From Lachnospiraceae bacterium (GTDB lineage Bacteria; Bacillota; Clostridia; Lachnospirales; Lachnospiraceae), in assembly GCA_016287095.1 (NCBI GenBank), contig JAEEVK010000021.1, positions 1-36,155 of the forward strand: a DNA stretch of 36,155 bases, written 5' to 3'. The notes under the pieces were generated by a model that saw only the letters and a list, made by a program, of their open reading frames with translations, ran no database searches and was not told where the DNA came from. How positions within the stretch are numbered: the first letter of the stretch is position 1; each line of letters opens with the position of its first letter. Both the position numbers and the translations under genes were made by a program. Below, in pieces: positions 33,171 to 36,155 of the stretch.

Positions 33171-33476
33171 CTACAGGTATAGAATGTATTTTGGCAATAT
33201 AATACATCAAAATATGAGCAAAATAATACATGATAGAGTATATGGAGTATATTGTACTTTGAGAAATGCCCAAAAAAAGCCTAAAAACAGTGGGTATAAA
33301 TCGATTTTTAGCATTTGGGTAAAGATGTATTATTTTGCTCATTACTATTTAAAAATAGCAATATCTGTAATTTTTGATTGCTTTTTTGAGCAAAATATGA
33401 TAGTATCTCAATCGATGAGCTTTTTGAAAAGAAAGAATTTCTGTCATCTGAGATAGTTTTTTGGGGGTTTTTTATC
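33171..33476 (+). promoter_or_regulatory. Repeat-rich control region before the sugar ABC operon
   Basis: No gene is seen here. ATGAGCAAAATAATACAT at 33214-33231 is mirrored exactly at 33325-33342. Inside lie a further CCCAAA/TTTGGG pair (33269-33274, 33314-33319) and CTAAAAA/TTTTTAG (33281-33287, 33305-33311), giving a nested dyad of 129 bases. ATGTATT/AATACAT also form a hairpin at 33184-33207, and GAGCAAAATA recurs at 33388-33397. A likely promoter is TTGATT at 33374-33379 and TATGAT at 33396-33401 with a 16-base spacer, overlapping the last copy. The repeats may be operator sites for a regulator of the importer. Confidence 0.6.
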
Positions 33477-34412
33477 ATGGCAAAAGTTGAGGGTTACGGT
33501 GGAGCAGAGCATTCCTTCTGGAAAAATATGGTCAAGCACAGGGCACATATTGTTTTGGCTTTGCCTGCGTTTCTCATAATGTTTTTTATTCTTTACGTTC
33601 CGATGGTAGGTCTTGTTGTTGCATTTAAGAACTACACATATTCGGGAGGTATCTTCGGTAGTGAGTGGGTTGGTCTTGATAATTTTAAATTCCTGATTGC
33701 CTCGAAGAATACTTTCATTACTATGACTAAGAACACTGTTTTCTATTATTTGGTGTTCACTTCGATCGGTACTTTTCTTAATATCGTACTTGCAATTGCT
33801 ATCGACCAGTGTGTATTTAAAAAGTCGGCTAAGACAATGCAGACGATTATGATTATTCCCGTATTCATTTCTTATGCAGCAGTTACATTCATAGTTGATG
33901 CATATATTAACGGCAGCCTTGGATTGATAAACAGGGTATTTGGTTCAAGTACCAGATTCTACAGTGAGCCCAGCTATTGGCCGGTCATCCTTACCATAGT
34001 TAAGATCTGGAACTCGGTGGGATATGGCTCGGTACTTTATATGTCAGTGCTTGCAGGTATTGACACGGGACTGTATGAGGCGGCCCAGATAGACGGTGCC
34101 AATAAGTGGAAGCAGATATGGCACATTACGCTTCCTGAGCTTTTCCCTATGATCACGGTTATGCTGCTGCTTTCGGTCGGTGGTATCATGAAGTCGGATA
34201 CCGGTCTTTTCTACCAGGTAACCCGTAACAGCGGACAGCTGTATCAGACCACTCAGGTTATTGATTCATATGTACTGAATCAGATTACCCGAAACTCGAA
34301 CTTCGGATATACTTCGGCAGCGACATTGTTCCAGTCTGTAGTCGGATTGCTTATGATGCTGGTGTCGAATGGCATAGTTCGTAAGCTGGCGCCGGAAAAC
34401 GCATTATTCTAA
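33477..34412 (+). CDS. Sugar ABC transporter permease, LplB type
   Basis: This 311-residue membrane protein of the carbohydrate uptake group 1 has about six helices and the permease signature EAAQIDGANKWKQIWHITLPELFPMI. It belongs to the LplB/YteP subtype of oligosaccharide importers, which usually take up complex plant oligosaccharides. Neither an ATPase nor a regulator gene is included before it; such importers often share the ATPase MsmX, encoded elsewhere. The second permease gene follows after 13 bases. Confidence 0.92.
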   Translation: MAKVEGYGGAEHSFWKNMVKHRAHIVLALPAFLIMFFILYVPMVGLVVAFKNYTYSGGIFGSEWVGLDNFKFLIASKNTFITMTKNTVFYYLVFTSIGTFLNIVLAIAIDQCVFKKSAKTMQTIMIIPVFISYAAVTFIVDAYINGSLGLINRVFGSSTRFYSEPSYWPVILTIVKIWNSVGYGSVLYMSVLAGIDTGLYEAAQIDGANKWKQIWHITLPELFPMITVMLLLSVGGIMKSDTGLFYQVTRNSGQLYQTTQVIDSYVLNQITRNSNFGYTSAATLFQSVVGLLMMLVSNGIVRKLAPENALF

Positions 34413-34425
34413 GGAGGGATCGGAA

Positions 34426-35352
34426 ATGGCTAAGAAAGATTTAGATATGGTCTCCTCCGGACGCAGAGAGAGAAAAGGTGTCGGCCAGGTTATACTTTTA
34501 ATCTGCCTGATAATATATACACTGTTTTGTGCACTGCCGGTTATTCTGGTATTCGTTTCTGCATTTGCGGATGATATGAGCATCACACAGAACGGTTTCA
34601 GTTATTTCCCGGACAAGTGGTCCATGAACGGTATGAATGCCGTACTTAAATATGGTAAACAGTTGTTTACATCATATGGCGTAACTATTTTGGTAACTGT
34701 ATTCGGAACTCTTCTCGGACTTTTGGTTATGAGTATGTATGCTTACGCTATCTCAAGACCGGGATTTAAGCTGTCAAGGTTCCTGTCGATCTACCTGATC
34801 ATCCCTATGCTGTTCCAGGGCGGTACCCTTTCGGCATACATTATATTTACTAATGCATACGGTCTTAAGGACAGCCTCTGGCTCCTGATACTTCCTTTGT
34901 GTGTATCTACGATGAATGTTATCATCCTAAGGACCTTTATCGCTAACAGTATTCCGGCAGAGCTTATGGAAGCAGCAAAGATTGACGGTGCAGGTGATTA
35001 CCGTACATTCTTCCAGATAACACTTCCTCTTATGAAGCCCTCGCTTGCAGCTGTTGGTTTCATGATGGCTACAGCTTATTGGAATGACTGGCAGAATGCT
35101 TATCTGTACATCTCCTCGGATAACAAGAAGCCTTTGCAGATGCTTCTTATTAAGATCCAGAAGAGTATCGAGTTCCTGCTGAACAATAACAATGTACCCG
35201 CATCTGTAAGAGCGGCTATGGGAAATTCAATCCCGGAGTATTCGGCAACAATGGCTACGGTTATCGTAGTTATCGGACCTATCATGGTTGCATATCCCTT
35301 CTTCCAGAAGTATTTCATCAAGGGCTTGACAGTTGGTTCGGTAAAGGGTTGA
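34426..35352 (+). CDS. Sugar ABC transporter permease, YtcP/LplC type
   Basis: This 308-residue inner-membrane partner of the preceding permease has a positively charged N-terminus, about six helices and the motif EAAKIDGAGDYRTFFQITLPLMKPSLA. AAGGAGGG precedes its ATG. The C-terminal PFFQKYFIKGLTVGSVKG is typical for the YtcP group. A hairpin (35367-35393) separates it from the binding-protein gene. Confidence 0.93.
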   Translation: MAKKDLDMVSSGRRERKGVGQVILLICLIIYTLFCALPVILVFVSAFADDMSITQNGFSYFPDKWSMNGMNAVLKYGKQLFTSYGVTILVTVFGTLLGLLVMSMYAYAISRPGFKLSRFLSIYLIIPMLFQGGTLSAYIIFTNAYGLKDSLWLLILPLCVSTMNVIILRTFIANSIPAELMEAAKIDGAGDYRTFFQITLPLMKPSLAAVGFMMATAYWNDWQNAYLYISSDNKKPLQMLLIKIQKSIEFLLNNNNVPASVRAAMGNSIPEYSATMATVIVVIGPIMVAYPFFQKYFIKGLTVGSVKG

Positions 35353-35366
35353 ACACATTAACATGA

Positions 35367-35393
35367 TATCCCGTCGTATTACGACTTTGGATA
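35367..35393 (+). other. Intergenic hairpin before the sugar-binding protein gene
   Basis: TATCC-c-GTCG at 35367-35376 pairs with CGAC-ttt-GGATA at 35382-35393, interrupted, then a short A run. It may stabilise the downstream mRNA so that the binding protein is made in excess over the permeases, as is common in such operons. Confidence 0.4.
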
Positions 35394-35421
35394 TAAAAAA
35401 AGAAAACATATGGAGGTTTTT

Positions 35422-36155
35422 ATGAAGAAAGTAGTAGCACTCCTCTTAGTTGCAGTTATGGCACTTTCAGTACTTGCCGGCTGTGATAAGAAGGAGGACA
35501 AACCTAGTACTCCCAGTACTACTGATGCTCCCGCATCAAACTCAAATGATTCTGCTACACCTGTAAAGATCAGCCTTTACAGAGCATCATTCAACACTCA
35601 GACTCCTGACAGCGCACAGGAGAAGAAAATCCAGGATAAGCTTAATGCTTACCTGAAGGACAAGGGATTCAACATCGAGATCGATTACCATGACATCGGA
35701 TCAGATGAGTACACAGATAAGGCTAACCTTGCTCTTGCTAACAACGAGATCAACCTTCTCTGGACTGCATCATGGGAGTCAGTAATCGGTACTAACGATC
35801 TTATTCCCAAGAATGCTTGTTATGACCTTACCGATCTTCTTAAGGGCAGTGCTCTTTACGGATCAATGGATGCAGGTCAGTGGGAAGCTACCAAGTACAA
35901 CGGAAAGAACTATTTCGTTCCCGTTTACAAGGATAACGTAGAAGGTTACGATATCATGTTCCGTCAGGATCTTATTGACAAGCATGGCTGGAATATTTCT
36001 TCAGTTAAGAAGCTTGCTGATATCGAGCCCATGCTTGCTGATGCTAAGGCTGATGGTCTTAAGTATCCCCTTCTTCTTCAGAAGACAGCTATGTTCTACA
36101 GATTCTACATCAATGATTTCGATTTCTTCACAGCTGACGTTACAGGTAACTTCGT
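35422..36155 (+). CDS. Sugar ABC transporter substrate-binding lipoprotein (5' part)
   Basis: The gene runs off the right edge, and 244 codons are visible. It starts MKKVVALLLVAVMALSVLAGC with a lipobox LAGC at C21. A short S/T/P-rich linker and then a family-1-like extracellular binding domain follow (VYKDNVEGYDIMFRQDLIDKHGWN). Such proteins, about 500 residues long, bind oligosaccharides and serve the LplB/YtcP permeases encoded before it. TGGAGG precedes the ATG. Codon use is strongly biased to a few preferred codons (CTT, GCT, AAC), marking a very highly expressed gene. The sugar cannot be told. Confidence 0.92.
   Translation, partial: MKKVVALLLVAVMALSVLAGCDKKEDKPSTPSTTDAPASNSNDSATPVKISLYRASFNTQTPDSAQEKKIQDKLNAYLKDKGFNIEIDYHDIGSDEYTDKANLALANNEINLLWTASWESVIGTNDLIPKNACYDLTDLLKGSALYGSMDAGQWEATKYNGKNYFVPVYKDNVEGYDIMFRQDLIDKHGWNISSVKKLADIEPMLADAKADGLKYPLLLQKTAMFYRFYINDFDFFTADVTGNF

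Noticed and set aside
33214-33342. CRISPR array or insertion sequence.
   Set aside because: There are only two long arms, in inverted orientation, with no spacer series, transposase or target-site duplication.
33151-33456. 101-codon frame running from within aroC into the intergenic repeats.
   Set aside because: It covers palindromic AT-rich DNA, has no ribosome binding site at the start and its product has no motif.

Overview
The window looks like chromosomal DNA of an anaerobic clostridial gut or rumen bacterium, most likely Lachnospiraceae (Butyrivibrio or Pseudobutyrivibrio type). This rests on moderately AT-rich DNA, Gram-positive ribosome binding sites, TTGACA/TATAAT promoters with 17-base spacers, a domain-swapped GH3 beta-glucosidase of the kind known from Butyrivibrio and Ruminococcus, and LplB/YtcP-type sugar permeases. 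The genus is inferred. Every gene I accept (29 proteins and three leader peptides) is on the + strand. There is no sign of phage, IS elements, CRISPR, tRNA or rRNA.

Layout. 1-4528: a GH2 beta-glucuronidase-like enzyme and a GH3 beta-glucosidase behind a promoter with two upstream direct repeats. 4540-7727: an Rrf2/IscR-type regulator, then iscS-iscU-cysE. 7735-18476: a promoter-leader cassette followed by a ten-gene sulfur operon: M20 peptidase, SsuA-like lipoprotein, divergent CysK paralogue, glutathionyl-hydroquinone-reductase-like protein, CysK, SsuB/SsuC-like ABC subunits, GNAT acetyltransferase, Cys/Met PLP enzyme and PatB-type C-S lyase. 18473-19544: a LysR regulator with its own promoter and terminator. 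19559-22261: a second copy of the promoter-leader cassette followed by metY-cysK. 22276-27243: a giant membrane sensor (ECF-S-like, 14-blade propeller, Y_Y_Y, HD-GYP) translationally coupled to a membrane-anchored BMP-family binding protein. 27268-33170: an aromatic amino acid operon (aroF, tyrA, aroB, aroA, aroC) behind a Tyr/Phe leader-peptide attenuator. 33171-36155: a repeat-rich control region, two sugar ABC permeases and the start of their binding lipoprotein.

The main discovery candidate is the control layer over sulfur metabolism. A 19-bp dyad, ACCTATTGACAWAGTAGGT, overlaps the -35 box of three promoters (iscS, the sulfur operon, metY-cysK). A related longer dyad covers the promoter of the Rrf2 gene itself. 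Two of the three promoters continue into about 0.3 kb leaders, each encoding a 39-40 residue peptide with the shared core (M-C..R-M-Q-x-S-R-A-[IV]-[ND]-M-A). The codons just after the Cys codons (CTCCCGGGCA) are perfectly complementary to the 5' arm of a downstream intrinsic terminator. This reads as a cysteine-sensing attenuator used twice, stacked on Rrf2 repression. The operon it controls pairs a sulfonate-type importer with C-S chemistry enzymes and may salvage an organosulfur compound without oxygen.

In the aro operon, the ribosome finishing the Tyr/Phe leader would mask the antiterminator strand, which is the classical attenuation arrangement. Functional assignments rest on motifs read by eye. 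No database or folding program was run.
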